From NCBI RefSeq assembly GCF_000210295.1, contig NC_026741.1:1612001-1676000 (forward strand): a stretch of DNA of 64,000 bases, in the 5' to 3' direction. The position numbers and the translations under genes were made by a program. Of the stretch, positions 1-9,913 are shown piece by piece. Source of the stretch: Trypanosoma brucei gambiense DAL972. Its lineage: Eukaryota; Euglenozoa; Kinetoplastea; Trypanosomatida; Trypanosomatidae. The notes under the pieces were generated by a model. That model saw only the letters and a program-made list of their open reading frames with translations, was not told the DNA's origin and made no database searches. The first letter of the stretch is position 1. Every line of letters starts with the position of its first letter.

Positions 1-429
1 GGGGGTGATGTGATGGGTGCGGCTGGAAGTGGTTTCTTTTCCGCACTCGGAGAACGGCAGGGCCCGCTGCAAGTGCCTCAAAATGAACTTGAGTCCCTTA
101 GCAAGATGGCTCCGGAACGCTGTCGGCAGCAGCTTGGTATATACTTGCAGTATTGGAATCATACGCAGCAGCCGGAAGGGGGAGCCCCCAGTACGGCGAA
201 AGTTGCGTCTACTTTTCGTATTGATACCGTGGCGCGTGGTGCAGCGGCCAAAATGTCGGATGATGGTGTTCTTATCGGCCGCCTGGTCGCTCACGATGCC
301 GAGCAGCGTGCAGTGGCTGAGCGACAGCTTGCCGAGTTAGCTCGATCTGTGTATCATGCACGGCGCGTTGGCTCACCGCAGGAGCAGTCGCAACTTTTCC
401 CGGTTATCACTCTGTGCGGAGAGATGTGA
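1..429 (+). CDS. 3' end of an unknown protein gene, cut by the left window edge
   Basis: The reading frame is open from base 1 and ends at a stop at 427-429, so only the last 142 or so residues are seen; the true start lies outside the window. The visible part is rich in Ala, Gln, Glu and Arg. It has helix-forming stretches near the end (AEQRAVAERQLAELARSVYH) and no membrane segment or motif that I recognise. Codon use is GC-balanced like the neighbouring genes, which supports it being coding. I do not recognise the family. Confidence 0.6.
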   Translation, partial: GGDVMGAAGSGFFSALGERQGPLQVPQNELESLSKMAPERCRQQLGIYLQYWNHTQQPEGGAPSTAKVASTFRIDTVARGAAAKMSDDGVLIGRLVAHDAEQRAVAERQLAELARSVYHARRVGSPQEQSQLFPVITLCGEM

Positions 430-689
430 GGTTGCGTATGGACATGCCACATTACACTTTGTGCATGTGTACAGTTTGTGCATATTTGTTGTGATTCTCT
501 TATTTTTCGCTTCTGTTCCTTTCTGTGCTGCTTTTTCTTCCGCCGTATCTTCCGCTGTCCGCCCAACTGTTCTCTGTATTATTATTATTATTATTTTTGT
601 GGGGGGCACTCCCTCTTATCTGTACGTGATGACCAGGACAACTCCACTGGTGGCGAGCTTAGGTGGAGAGGTGCCATTTGTCGGGATTC

Positions 690-1955
690 ATGGAAGACGC
701 GGTAGAGGCGCACCGCACTGAGTTGGTGGTGGCCCTCTGCGGTTCCGAAAAGAAACACCGACAGTCGTTTGAAAAAATCCGACGGTACGCTGAAGGCATA
801 AGAGACGAAAGTGGTAAGAATGGTACACCTACCTTTGGCGGTGGACGCACCTTTGTCTTTGTTGATATGAAGTACGATGCCCACAACCGCGAGATGACCA
901 CCGACGATGATGATATGAAAGTGGATGTAGTTCTTCACAAGTTGAGTACGCTGCCGCCAGAGGCCTTCGGTGCGCTTCTGGAGTGGTGTGAGGCAACATC
1001 AGCAAAGCGACGACAGAAACGGTTACCACCCGTTGTTGTAATTGACCCTCCTAACGCGGCGCGAGTCGTTATGAAGCGTTCCACATTGGCCAAAGCTCTT
1101 GAGGGTCGACCGGTACCATCATTTTTCCTGACACCCCGTTCGTGGTTTTGTTCTTGTGGTGGTGGAGCGCTGGAACCACTTGGGTGGCGGAACACTGATT
1201 CCACCGTGATCCCCGATACCACAGAGGGTAGCTGTGAGTGGTGGATCACCAAAACAGATCTTAGCACAGGTCCATCCTACACTCATCGCATGGTCGTATG
1301 GCAGGGACCAGTTCCAACAAATGGCGTACCCGAAGCAGTGATGAAACTCCTGCCCTCTGAGTCGCAAACGTACATTGTCCAGAAGTTTTTCTTGAGTGCC
1401 CTTCCCTTTGTTCTGAAGGTGTACTGTGTGAGAGAATACGTGGCCATCCGAGCGGTTTCAGCCTTTTCATTGTTACGTGCTTTGCTGGACGGCTATTCTT
1501 CCATAAACAGCAACCGTGAAGGTTTTCAACCTGTCTGTATCGATTCCCAAAAGATATTTGCAAATAAAGATCTGTGGGATCAGCAAAACCCACAGTTAGC
1601 GCAGCATTGGCAGCGTTATCTTATTGAGGGCGGGGAAGCCCACACCCAGTGCAAGGCGATTGCTGCTCAACTGTCGCAGACGTTGCAACTGTCGCTTTTC
1701 GGTTTTGATTTACTATTGTTACCTAAGGATTTACCTTCCGGTAATCAGCCTATACTTGAGAGCCCCATAACTGCGGAAGCAGTGGGGGCGCTGCTGTTTG
1801 AAGAAAAAGGTGTCGGTTCCCCTACAATTCTTCTACGCACTGCGGTGCCGATGGTTGTAGATGTTAATTACTTCCCGGGTTATGCTGGGATGTCCGAAGT
1901 GGAACGCCGTATAACGGAAATGATCGAGTCAAGTGTTGTTTCAAAAGATTGCTAA
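690..1955 (+). CDS. Inositol-tetrakisphosphate 1-kinase (ITPK1)-like, ATP-grasp fold
   Basis: Predicted 421-residue kinase of the Ins(1,3,4)P3 5/6-kinase / Ins(3,4,5,6)P4 1-kinase family, which phosphorylates soluble inositol phosphates on the way to InsP5, InsP6 and pyrophosphates. Seen: a VVVIDPP block near residue 115 followed by RSTLAKAL, matching the family's IDP..RSTM region; a central strand KVYCVREYVAI near 243; LFGFDLLL near 336; and the metal-binding end VDVNYFPGY near 390, close to the family's D-x-N-x-FPGY signature. The frame opens upstream at a GTG, but the first ATG is at 690 and is taken as the start. The family is usually 310-420 residues, so the protein looks full length. 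Trypanosomes use inositol phosphates in nuclear and phosphate signalling; which isomer this enzyme handles cannot be read from sequence. Confidence 0.8.
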   Translation: MEDAVEAHRTELVVALCGSEKKHRQSFEKIRRYAEGIRDESGKNGTPTFGGGRTFVFVDMKYDAHNREMTTDDDDMKVDVVLHKLSTLPPEAFGALLEWCEATSAKRRQKRLPPVVVIDPPNAARVVMKRSTLAKALEGRPVPSFFLTPRSWFCSCGGGALEPLGWRNTDSTVIPDTTEGSCEWWITKTDLSTGPSYTHRMVVWQGPVPTNGVPEAVMKLLPSESQTYIVQKFFLSALPFVLKVYCVREYVAIRAVSAFSLLRALLDGYSSINSNREGFQPVCIDSQKIFANKDLWDQQNPQLAQHWQRYLIEGGEAHTQCKAIAAQLSQTLQLSLFGFDLLLLPKDLPSGNQPILESPITAEAVGALLFEEKGVGSPTILLRTAVPMVVDVNYFPGYAGMSEVERRITEMIESSVVSKDC

Positions 1956-2708
1956 AGCGGTGTGGGTGGTAGCAGAATCATCTCAGTTCTTTGGACTGTT
2001 ACGTCACTGTACTTGATGCGGTAAAGGTGCGTGCGCGGAGAGACACTGGGGGAAGATGGAGTGTGTTTGTGCATGCTTGTTGCTTCCTCCCCACTTGAAA
2101 TTTGATACAATGGTTGCACGACCGTAATACACGTGCGACAGGTTTACTGCTTGTATAACCACCCAACATCACGATCTTTGAGTGTGTGAACAGTGCGACA
2201 GTTATTTCCGTGTGACATAACAATACCACTGCGGCATTTTTTTTTTTTTGAACGGAGACAATCTATATTATTGTTGCAATAATTTTTATCCCTTACTATC
2301 GAACGAAGGCAACTCCCCTTTGCTCTGCAGGTGCATCACTTTCACTTTGTTCCGACTTTTACTCCTTTATAAGAGGCTGACTGATAGGTATAGCGCAAGG
2401 TACGAGGTAACAAGGCGAGGAAAACTCAACTAAGCATTGCAAAAACCTACAAGCTGTTATAGAGTGTGATACACACTTCTATTTTTTTTTTCCAGAAAGC
2501 AAGGGCAGTTTAGCGCAGGTGTCTTGTGGAAGGCACAGAGCAACAACCCGGTAAGTAGATACTGTACGAAGCAGAAGGACAGGTCGGTAGGTGGGAGGGG
2601 GAAAGATCAAAGCGGGTCAGAGGAAAACAACAGGTATATTTATATATTGGGAACGATCTTGCATAGAGTGGAAAGGAGTCATAGAAAAAGAAAGGGAGGG
2701 GAACCTTT
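1956..2708. other. Intergenic: 3' UTR and trans-splice region
   Basis: No credible gene. AT-rich with T runs at about 2237-2250 and 2482-2492; the latter is the acceptor tract of the coiled-coil gene downstream. A purine-rich stretch (2560-2705) forms the probable 5' UTR. Confidence 0.6.
2480..2495 (+). promoter_or_regulatory. Probable spliced-leader acceptor: T tract then CCAG
   Basis: A run of T ends in TCCAG, with AG at 2494-2495. It is the strongest acceptor upstream of the ATG at 2709 and would give a 5' UTR of about 213 nt. Confidence 0.65.
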
Positions 2709-4166
2709 ATGATAGCTGCAACTCAGGTGCCAGGCTTGAATGAAATATCTCGACAGGCGGCCTCAGGTAGTCCATTTCCACAGGTACTACCGCCAAGGTA
2801 CCCTGCCAACAAAGTCAGCACGGCGGGGCTGCAGTCAAGCAACCACGGCGCCGCACAACTCGTGCACGACGTGAACAATGTGGCTGCTGAGATTCATCAT
2901 CCGCTTATAACTGCTGCTGACTACAGCGACCGTAGACAACTTCTGTCACACATAACGGTGTTGAGTGGTCAACTGCAGCGGGCGCAGCTACTGCTTCGCA
3001 ACACGCCAAGCTGCGTCGTGTCTGACGCTGATATCGCACGTTTCGATCCCCTTATTGCGCAAGCTGAGGTGGAACGTCTTGACAGCGCACTTGCGCAACT
3101 GAGCCTCCTTCACGAAATGGAACGTGCCCGTAGTGGCTCCTTAGAGGCAGAGCAACAACAACTTCGCGAGGAGCGCAATCAGCTTGTAGCACGAGTGGAC
3201 ACTTTGGAGTCCCGTTCAGTGGCGCTAGAGACGGAAAACGTGCAGCTTCGCAGTGCTTTGGAAGTGGCCCAGCAGGAATTACAGGTACTGCGCGTGGGGG
3301 AGTCCGCCCTCGGAAACAAACTACATGCAATTGAACAGCTTCAGCGTGACGGAGGGCGCTTTGACGGTGTTAATGTTGTCATAGCACCACCACGCGCAGT
3401 CTGTAGTACAGCGGCAAAGGAACTGCAACTGCAGGAAAACATACAGCGACTGTCGCTGCTGTTGGACATGATGATGGATCCCATGTACATTGCATTTGAC
3501 GCCGGGGTAGTGTGGATAACAGAAACGGAGCACCATCGCGCTGGTGGGCAAGTTTGTGGAGCGGCTCTCAGCAATGCACCTCATGACAGCGAAGAACTGA
3601 CGACGACGGTTGGTGGAAACAGCCCTCTTGGTAATGCGAGCGACGCGACACTACCGCAAGATGTCGTCGCTAATCCCCCTCATGTTGTTGCAAGTGAGGT
3701 GGACATATCTCTACTTCAGCAACAACAGCAGGAATTGTGCCGTCAGTTGGACGCAGTAAGGGAGAGCTGCCGTGTTGCCGAACGAAATCAAGAGCGGTTA
3801 CAGGATCTCTTGTTGGAGGAACAGCGGCGTACAGAAGCAATGGCCCAGGAACACTGCAAGCAGTTGCAGTGTGTGCACGACAGGGTGGTCCATGAGCGCC
3901 GCCAGGTGGTGGAGAGCCTCGTGGCAGAGGTGGAGGAAAAGATGCGGAATGCCTTCCGTGATGGCCGCTTATATCAGAAGCAGTTGGACGAGAGGTTGAT
4001 TCACAGGCGTTCGTCAAGTACATTCCAGTCACGGAGTGGGCATTCGTCAGCGCGAAGCACCCCTTTTGCGTCACGGCACAAGGCGTTTGGTGGCAATGGG
4101 ACGTGTAAAGGAGATGGGGACGCGAACAGCAGTCGTAGTGCTCGTTCGCCGATACTCGGTGGATGA
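2709..4166 (+). CDS. Coiled-coil protein, function unknown
   Basis: A 485-residue protein starting at the first ATG after a strong splice acceptor. Residues from about 75 to 210 and from about 335 to 425 are rich in Leu, Glu, Gln and Arg with heptad spacing (for example LREERNQLVARVDTLESR), predicting long coiled coils. The two are separated by a linker of about 120 residues with a hydrophobic patch (LLDMMMDPMYIAFDAGVVWI, near 250-270). The tail is Ser/Arg/Gly-rich and basic. No enzymatic motif is visible. A cytoskeletal, basal-body or scaffold role is the usual meaning of such architecture in kinetoplastids, but that is inference; I do not recognise the family. Confidence 0.8.
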   Translation: MIAATQVPGLNEISRQAASGSPFPQVLPPRYPANKVSTAGLQSSNHGAAQLVHDVNNVAAEIHHPLITAADYSDRRQLLSHITVLSGQLQRAQLLLRNTPSCVVSDADIARFDPLIAQAEVERLDSALAQLSLLHEMERARSGSLEAEQQQLREERNQLVARVDTLESRSVALETENVQLRSALEVAQQELQVLRVGESALGNKLHAIEQLQRDGGRFDGVNVVIAPPRAVCSTAAKELQLQENIQRLSLLLDMMMDPMYIAFDAGVVWITETEHHRAGGQVCGAALSNAPHDSEELTTTVGGNSPLGNASDATLPQDVVANPPHVVASEVDISLLQQQQQELCRQLDAVRESCRVAERNQERLQDLLLEEQRRTEAMAQEHCKQLQCVHDRVVHERRQVVESLVAEVEEKMRNAFRDGRLYQKQLDERLIHRRSSSTFQSRSGHSSARSTPFASRHKAFGGNGTCKGDGDANSSRSARSPILGG

Positions 4167-4775
4167 ATACACAGGAGTCGAAAAGGAAATTAAATGCTTT
4201 TCAAGGGGTATGTTTGTATACTCTGTGATGGGTTTGTTGTGTAACTTGCAGTCTGGTGTACGTTTAAGTTTTACTGGGTTATTTTTGGCTTATTTCGTAT
4301 TCTTTCCTCCGTGCGCTTGTGCATGCATTTTTTTTTTTTTGCCTGTACGTGGGTATGTACTATCGTACTTTCGTATGGCTCCGCTGCATTACCGTATACT
4401 TTCAATCATAGACTTATTCCAATCGTGAAGGGGTTTCTTAGGAGCACATTGGTTGAGTTGACGGGGAACTATCTCTTTGTTTTTTTTTTCGTACCCAACT
4501 TGGCTGGTGTGCACATGGCCATGGAAACTCTTCTTCAGGCTTACAATTGTTGGTCTTTTCATCTCGTCCCGTAATTACCACTTTACATACTCAGTTACTT
4601 TTGACGTTTTACTTTTTATTTGTCTCTTATTTACTTCTTCCCCCTGTCCCTTATTTACTCATTGTTTTTTTTGTTCTTAAGTCGTGGTCGCTGGTTTGGC
4701 ACGATTTCCAACACAACCACTGCTACCACTGGTTGCAAGAGGGTTTGGCACCAAAGTAAATTCTAAAATAAAGAT
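4167..4775. other. Intergenic: T-rich 3' UTR and acceptor region
   Basis: Strongly T-rich over its whole length with several pyrimidine tracts (4330-4340, 4480-4490, 4600-4680). Small frames here are low-complexity translations of these tracts. The last tract ends in an AG at 4680-4681, about 95 nt before the next start codon. Confidence 0.6.
4616..4681 (+). promoter_or_regulatory. Probable spliced-leader acceptor for the Pam18-like gene
   Basis: A long C/T tract (about 60 nt, few purines) is followed by its first AG at 4680-4681. The predicted 5' UTR is about 94 nt. Confidence 0.65.
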
Positions 4776-5138
4776 ATGGCGGCACCACTAGCAGCGTTGG
4801 TCCTACTGGGTGGTGCGTATTACATTTTTAGGTTGGCTCCGCGAATAACGCAGCGTGTTTCAATGGCACAAGGCCTAACGTGCGCGGCAAATCGGCAGCT
4901 GCGACCGTACCGCCGATACGAGGGGGGTTTCGAGAAATCCATGACGAAACGTGAGGCACTACTGCTGCTTGGCTTTACTGAAGATGTTGCCTCCGGTGGA
5001 TTCCTTTCCCTTCCATCAGATGAGGAAATAAAAACACGGTATTATGGTTTAATGAAGCAACTACACTCGGACGTGGATGGCAGTCCGTATATTGCAGCGA
5101 AGTTGAATGAAGCACGGGACATACTGGGGAAGAAGTAA
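4776..5138 (+). CDS. PAM18: Pam18/Tim14-like mitochondrial J-domain protein with HSD in place of HPD
   Basis: A 120-residue protein with the Pam18 layout: an N-terminal membrane span (residues about 3-20), a short basic linker, then a J-like domain (about 55-120). In the usual import motor, Pam18 is anchored in the mitochondrial inner membrane and stimulates mtHsp70 at the TIM23 channel. Seen: MTKREALLLLGF at the domain start, a central helix LMKQL, and the typical Pam18 end GSPYIAAKLNEARDILGKK. The tripeptide that activates Hsp70, normally HPD, reads H97-S98-D99 here. There is also an insertion (ASGGFLSLPSDEE) between helices I and II. From memory, trypanosomes use a different J protein for presequence import and their Pam18 orthologue has another job; the altered HPD fits that, but it is not proof. 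Confidence 0.8.
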   Translation: MAAPLAALVLLGGAYYIFRLAPRITQRVSMAQGLTCAANRQLRPYRRYEGGFEKSMTKREALLLLGFTEDVASGGFLSLPSDEEIKTRYYGLMKQLHSDVDGSPYIAAKLNEARDILGKK

Positions 5139-5607
5139 CATGTCATTTAACTATCGCTTAGCAAATTCCAATCTGATATGTGTAGTCCGTGCTTCAGTGT
5201 GATATACAAGTCAGCTCAGCTTTCATCACTGAGTAATGTCCCCCTCTCGAACGCTGAACAAAAAAAAAAACCGTTCGACAACATTCGACAACATAGTGCC
5301 CTTGCAAATATCGTACAGTACCTGGCGAGTGGAAGGTTTGAATGCATCCGAGTACGCACATATATTCTTCTGTGTGCATTAGGCCTCAAGTGTGTTACTT
5401 CCCCTTCTATCACTTGTATCTACGAAACAAAGTTTTTGTAGGGTCCACGCGGCTGTGGTGAATAGGTGCCGGACGCTGCTGTGCGTGTGCAAGGTGATCA
5501 AGTGGGTTAAAACTAGCGAACAAACTTAGCGTCGTGTGTTTTGGGTACTTGAAAGGTGAGCAGAAGGTAAAGTGCACAAAGGGGAAAGGAAGAGGCAGTT
5601 GTGTTAA
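5139..5607. other. Intergenic: 3' UTR and acceptor region
   Basis: No supported gene. An 87-codon ATG frame at 5178-5441 crosses a run of ten A's and lacks gene-like composition, so I do not call it. An AG at 5440-5441 follows a pyrimidine-rich stretch and could serve the downstream gene. Confidence 0.5.
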
Positions 5608-6861
5608 ATGATGTCATCCTCAGCTTTTACGGCGGCGGCAATCGGTGAACGGCTACAAGTAGCACTGGAAGAAGCAACACGTCACCTCGAATGCGGTTGC
5701 TCCATAAAATGCTCGCTGGCAATATTACCAGACATCGCTCTGCAGGGGATGGCACACAGTTGGGGGATCGTTGACCTTATCGAACATTCACAGGGCAGCA
5801 CCTACGAGTTGGCTGTAGGTTTGGGAAAAGATGTGCTAAGGGAGGCCCTCGCAGATTTCTTACGTGAACAACAGAATTCCGATAGAAGAGAAGAGGCGCT
5901 GCCCCTCATAGCACCCGTTGTGCATAACCTGCCACGTTTCTCTGTAGTGCTGTTGCTCCTCATCATGCCTGCTCACAGCAGCCTGTGGAGTGCGAGACGA
6001 CGTTGGATAGAGACATGCACTGCAAACGGTGAAGATCATTCCCGCTCCTTCTTGTTTCAGGAGGTGCTCGTAACGTCTTTACTGCTAAACTTTTATTATA
6101 AAGTGCAGGAGGTCTGGGTTCATCGGTGGTGGGTAGTAGAACGGCTCTTATCGCATCCTGGTATAAACTTGGAGGTTTCCAACGACCACGACCGCGGTGT
6201 GCTGATGGAGGCCGCTGACAAGCATCCCATGAACTATAACGCCTGGAACTATCGCCGTCAGGTGTTCGAAAATATTTTGAACATCACACAAAACGCAAGT
6301 AGGTGCAGGTCATGCGCGTCAACACCTTCATTACTCCAGCAGGAGGTTGAAATCGCGCTGCGTTTTTTTGAAACCCACAACGGTGATACGTCTGCTGCGT
6401 CGTATCTTATTTTTCTTCTTCACAAGGCGGAGACCATCAGAAGTGACAGCGCAGAGGGTAAGTATAATCAGGATAGTGGTGTTTGTGCCGGTTCCTTAGT
6501 GCATAGTGTGTGGAAAAGGCTTATGTTAGCCAGTACACAAGAGTTGCGTCGGCACTGGGACAAGGGTCACGAAGCCGTCTGGGTGTTGCGTTTGGCACTC
6601 ATTCACTGGGCGCTTTGCATCCGCCCCATGTGCGGTTGGTCACTCGAGGATGAAATGCATCTCATATCAGTTTATATGGAATTGCCAACGCTGCATGATG
6701 AATGGGTTGGTTTGAGCGAAGTGACGTGGGTGGCGGCCTCAGGGAGTCCCTCATGGACTTCGTTTTATGCAGCACGGTACGGCGTTCAGTTGCTAAAATT
6801 AGTTACTAATGCGTGCCGTGGGAAGGGAAGAAAAGTTATCGACTCTGATGGCCACAAATAA
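5608..6861 (+). CDS. Prenyltransferase alpha-subunit repeat protein (PTAR1-like)
   Basis: A 417-residue protein with the tandem W-x-x-R helices of protein prenyltransferase alpha subunits: VWVHRWWVVERLL (about residue 170-182) and YNAWNYRRQVFENIL (about 210-224), with a weaker copy near 330 (AVWVLRLALIHW). The spacing and the presence of only two or three clear repeats resemble PTAR1-type proteins more than a canonical farnesyl- or geranylgeranyl-transferase alpha subunit, which has five or more. PTAR1-type subunits pair with a beta subunit in the type III geranylgeranyltransferase that acts on SNARE proteins in other eukaryotes. Two ATGs lie back to back at the start; the first is used. Role inferred from family only. 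Confidence 0.65.
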   Translation: MMSSSAFTAAAIGERLQVALEEATRHLECGCSIKCSLAILPDIALQGMAHSWGIVDLIEHSQGSTYELAVGLGKDVLREALADFLREQQNSDRREEALPLIAPVVHNLPRFSVVLLLLIMPAHSSLWSARRRWIETCTANGEDHSRSFLFQEVLVTSLLLNFYYKVQEVWVHRWWVVERLLSHPGINLEVSNDHDRGVLMEAADKHPMNYNAWNYRRQVFENILNITQNASRCRSCASTPSLLQQEVEIALRFFETHNGDTSAASYLIFLLHKAETIRSDSAEGKYNQDSGVCAGSLVHSVWKRLMLASTQELRRHWDKGHEAVWVLRLALIHWALCIRPMCGWSLEDEMHLISVYMELPTLHDEWVGLSEVTWVAASGSPSWTSFYAARYGVQLLKLVTNACRGKGRKVIDSDGHK

Positions 6862-7252
6862 GAATAGCGGTGATGAAAGCGCGGGAGTGTCGTCACCTCT
6901 CGGGTTTGTGTAACCGCTCAGTGTTTCTTGCGCATGCGCTCGCATTGCTTTGGTCGTTCGCCACCACATTCTTCGTAGCGAGCTGCACAAAAGAAGAGAT
7001 ATGGACCTGCTGTCATTGTAACCTCTGTTGCTGTCAAGTTGAGCCCGTGCTGCGGATTGATATATCACACTTTCATTACCTATTTCTTTCCTTCGCAATG
7101 GAGAAACGACTAATTTACTCCCCAGAAAAGGAAAGTTAACAAGGGTAAAGGGACGGTACGTGGCGAAAAAAAAAAAAGAAAAGAAAAAGCAGGCAAAGTG
7201 AACTAAAAGAAGGTGGAACGGAACGCATTAAACACACTAAAAGTTACCAACT
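6862..7252. other. Intergenic: 3' UTR and acceptor region
   Basis: No supported gene. A pyrimidine tract at about 7068-7095 is followed by AG at 7102-7103. A purine-rich leader with a run of about 12 A's follows, up to the ATG at 7253. Confidence 0.55.
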
Positions 7253-9913
7253 ATGTCGGAGGCCCCTGAGCTGTGTTATTTGTTGCGCGCAGAGGGCCGC
7301 ATTCATACAGCCGATGTTCGTCACGTTTCCTCTTCGTCGGGTCTCCTCTTAACCTCCTCGCGCGACCAGACTACTTTTGTCATTGATGCTCCAGGCACTA
7401 CACCGTGGTCCTCAGGTGACGATTTTCCCACGGGGTTGACACTCACCGGTCACACTGCTTTTGTCAACTTCGCCATAATGCATAGCGGGATACCGCTTTT
7501 GGGTGGTGAGCCATGCGTTATCACGGGCGGCAATGACAAACATGTTGCACTATGGAACCCGCAAACAGCTGCGCTGGAAGCAGTTCTCGACAGTCACAGT
7601 CACGGTGTTTGCTGTGGTCTTGTGGTTACATCCACCGTTGCTGAGGGTGCGGGGCACGACGGTAGTGTTGGGGATATTGTGACAGGTGATTGGGGTGGTA
7701 TGTGTCTCGTTTTTGATGCGACAACGGGTGATGTAAAGCAGTGCTACAGGGGACACTCAACAGCCGTTCGGGGTATCACGCAATTACCAAGGACCAGCAG
7801 CATTGTGAGCGCCTCTGGGGACAAAACCCTTCATCAGTGGAACGTGGCGACGGGTGAGGAAATTGCCGTGTACACTGGTCATACAGATGTAGTTCAATGT
7901 GTATGTGCCATAAGCTCTACTCGGTTCGCCTCTGGTAGCAACGATGCGACGATCATAATTTGGGACACAACAGTTGGAACTCACCCCCTACGCAGCTTAC
8001 TCGTGCACCATAGTTTGGTCTACTCCTTGTGTTTTTGCAACGACCGTCAGTTACTCTTCTCTGCTTCGGAAGACTGCACTGTGAAGGTGATTAGTGGCGC
8101 GAGCACTGTATCTGCCCCCACTGTAGGATCCTCGGTGGATGTTGGTGACGTGGCCGTAGTTCAGAGTATCAACCACCCATGTGTTGTGTGGTCTGTGTGC
8201 ACAACGGAGATTGGGGATATTGTGACGGGCGCCGCGGATGGTGCCGTGCGAGTGTGGACACTTAATGATGAGTTAATGGCATCTGTTGGAAAGTTGGAAG
8301 CACTTGCGGAGGCGGTTGCCACGCAGAAACTCGACATCAAGATTACATCAATCGCCGGAACTAATATTGCTGATCTCCCCCCTGTAGAGCAACTCCATCA
8401 AAAGAAGGGGGTTCAAGAGGGTGAACGCTGCTTTGTACGCACGAAAGGGGAAACGGTGGAAGTTTATGCATGGGACCAAGGCCGATGGGAGAAAATAGGC
8501 ATCGTCACTGAGGGAACTCAGGGTCAACCGTACACAGGTGTGCAATCGGGCAGCGCAGCGCAGAAGCCCAAGGTGTATTTCAACGGGGTTCCCTACGATT
8601 ACGTTTTCGATGTTGATGTGAATGGGACAATGCTTAAGCTTCCGTACAACCGTGGTCAGAATATCTTTGACGCAGCGCAAGATTTCATCAACAAAAATAG
8701 CGCCGTTGTCTCCCAGACTCACAAGGAAGAGATACAAAACTTTATTCTGAATAACATCGACCCCCAGGACGCGCTGCTGCTGACCGGCTCGCAACAAGGG
8801 CTATCAGTTGCAGGGGGAGGAGCGGTGTCTGGTGGTGGGAATCATGAACCTGTTTTCTCCCAGTTCGCACGTGAAGCCATGGAGATGCGCCAAGCGGGTG
8901 CCTCGCACGTACCAAGTTGGGGTGAGGCGCTGCGAAACATGGAGAATGCCGGCGTAACTGCAAATGATGTGGCCTTCTCGGGCTATGCCCGCGAGGAGAT
9001 TGAACTTCAGAGGCAGCAGGAGAAACAGCTGCCACAGGCGCCCACTGCGGGGGGAAGCGATGTCGTTGCATGGAGTAGTCATCGATACTTCACCTCCATC
9101 AACCTGGAGGGTGTGCAAAAGAAGATTAACGAACTAACAGGAGGCACGGAATTCGGAGAGCTCGTGAAACGAGTTGAGGCGGGAGCGAGGGCGGCGCCGA
9201 GTGTAGGCTTACTTCTTAACATCATGGAGCTTCACAAGCGGCTACCGGAGGCCTCGCGCTTCCCTGCGCTTGATTTGCTCAGTCGTCTACTGGCGGTGGG
9301 ACGTCATCCCTACCGGTGGCTTCTGCTACTTTTAGGTGACAGCCCCGGGGAGTGGTATTGTTCCCCGCTAAAGTTTATGGAAGAATGCGTGTTGGGTGTC
9401 GACCGCGCCAGTGATGCTGAGTGTTTGGTGACTGTACGACTTTTCCTCCATGCTGCTGCAGCACTTGACGCCTTGCCGGCTAGCACCTCCATAACACCGG
9501 AACAAGCTGCGGTGCTGCTGCAGGCCTTTACACAAGCACCGCGTTCTTTCATCAAAAAGAATATGAACAACAACATGAAGAAATCAGTTAGTGCCCTGCT
9601 TCAGAATGTTTCCTTACTTCTTGCGCACGGCGCCCCAATGTTTGGTGATGAGGGTCGCCTGAACTGCACGCAGGAATGTGTGCGCATGGCGTCCCACATG
9701 CTGCTACTGGAGCCCATGTCATCCCCCGTAATAGCGGAGGTGGTGGCCACGGTCTTAACGTTACTGCAGGCAGAAAGCACTGCTAACGCAGCTGCCGCTG
9801 TTGGTCGGGGCACTTTATTGCACACGATGCGTCTCCTGAAATCTGGGTCAGAGCAGCGCTGCAGAAGGGCAGCAGATATAATCCTCCGTGTGCTAGAGGC
9901 TGATGGGTCTTGA
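7253..9913 (+). CDS. PLAA: PLAA / Doa1 / Ufd3 homologue (WD40-PFU-PUL)
   Basis: An 886-residue protein with the full three-domain order of the Cdc48/p97 cofactor Doa1 (Ufd3, PLAA). Residues about 10-345 hold WD40 repeats (for example SASGDKTLHQWN, SGSNDATIIIWDT and TGAADGAVRVW). The PFU ubiquitin-binding domain starts near 390 (RCFVRTKGETVEVYAWDQG). A C-terminal PUL domain of armadillo-like helices starts near 610, which binds the Cdc48 tail. A Gly/Gln-rich linker with the repeated motif FSxYAREE/FSQFAREA lies between PFU and PUL. In other eukaryotes this protein maintains free ubiquitin, acts in ribophagy and endosomal sorting, and works in the cytosol and nucleus with Cdc48. Length and domain order match the family (yeast 715, human 795). 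Confidence 0.92.
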   Translation: MSEAPELCYLLRAEGRIHTADVRHVSSSSGLLLTSSRDQTTFVIDAPGTTPWSSGDDFPTGLTLTGHTAFVNFAIMHSGIPLLGGEPCVITGGNDKHVALWNPQTAALEAVLDSHSHGVCCGLVVTSTVAEGAGHDGSVGDIVTGDWGGMCLVFDATTGDVKQCYRGHSTAVRGITQLPRTSSIVSASGDKTLHQWNVATGEEIAVYTGHTDVVQCVCAISSTRFASGSNDATIIIWDTTVGTHPLRSLLVHHSLVYSLCFCNDRQLLFSASEDCTVKVISGASTVSAPTVGSSVDVGDVAVVQSINHPCVVWSVCTTEIGDIVTGAADGAVRVWTLNDELMASVGKLEALAEAVATQKLDIKITSIAGTNIADLPPVEQLHQKKGVQEGERCFVRTKGETVEVYAWDQGRWEKIGIVTEGTQGQPYTGVQSGSAAQKPKVYFNGVPYDYVFDVDVNGTMLKLPYNRGQNIFDAAQDFINKNSAVVSQTHKEEIQNFILNNIDPQDALLLTGSQQGLSVAGGGAVSGGGNHEPVFSQFAREAMEMRQAGASHVPSWGEALRNMENAGVTANDVAFSGYAREEIELQRQQEKQLPQAPTAGGSDVVAWSSHRYFTSINLEGVQKKINELTGGTEFGELVKRVEAGARAAPSVGLLLNIMELHKRLPEASRFPALDLLSRLLAVGRHPYRWLLLLLGDSPGEWYCSPLKFMEECVLGVDRASDAECLVTVRLFLHAAAALDALPASTSITPEQAAVLLQAFTQAPRSFIKKNMNNNMKKSVSALLQNVSLLLAHGAPMFGDEGRLNCTQECVRMASHMLLLEPMSSPVIAEVVATVLTLLQAESTANAAAAVGRGTLLHTMRLLKSGSEQRCRRAADIILRVLEADGS

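Noticed and set aside
5178..5441. 87-codon ATG frame after the Pam18-like gene
   Set aside because: It crosses a run of A's, lies in the 3' UTR/leader zone and has no gene-like composition; kept as unassigned sequence.
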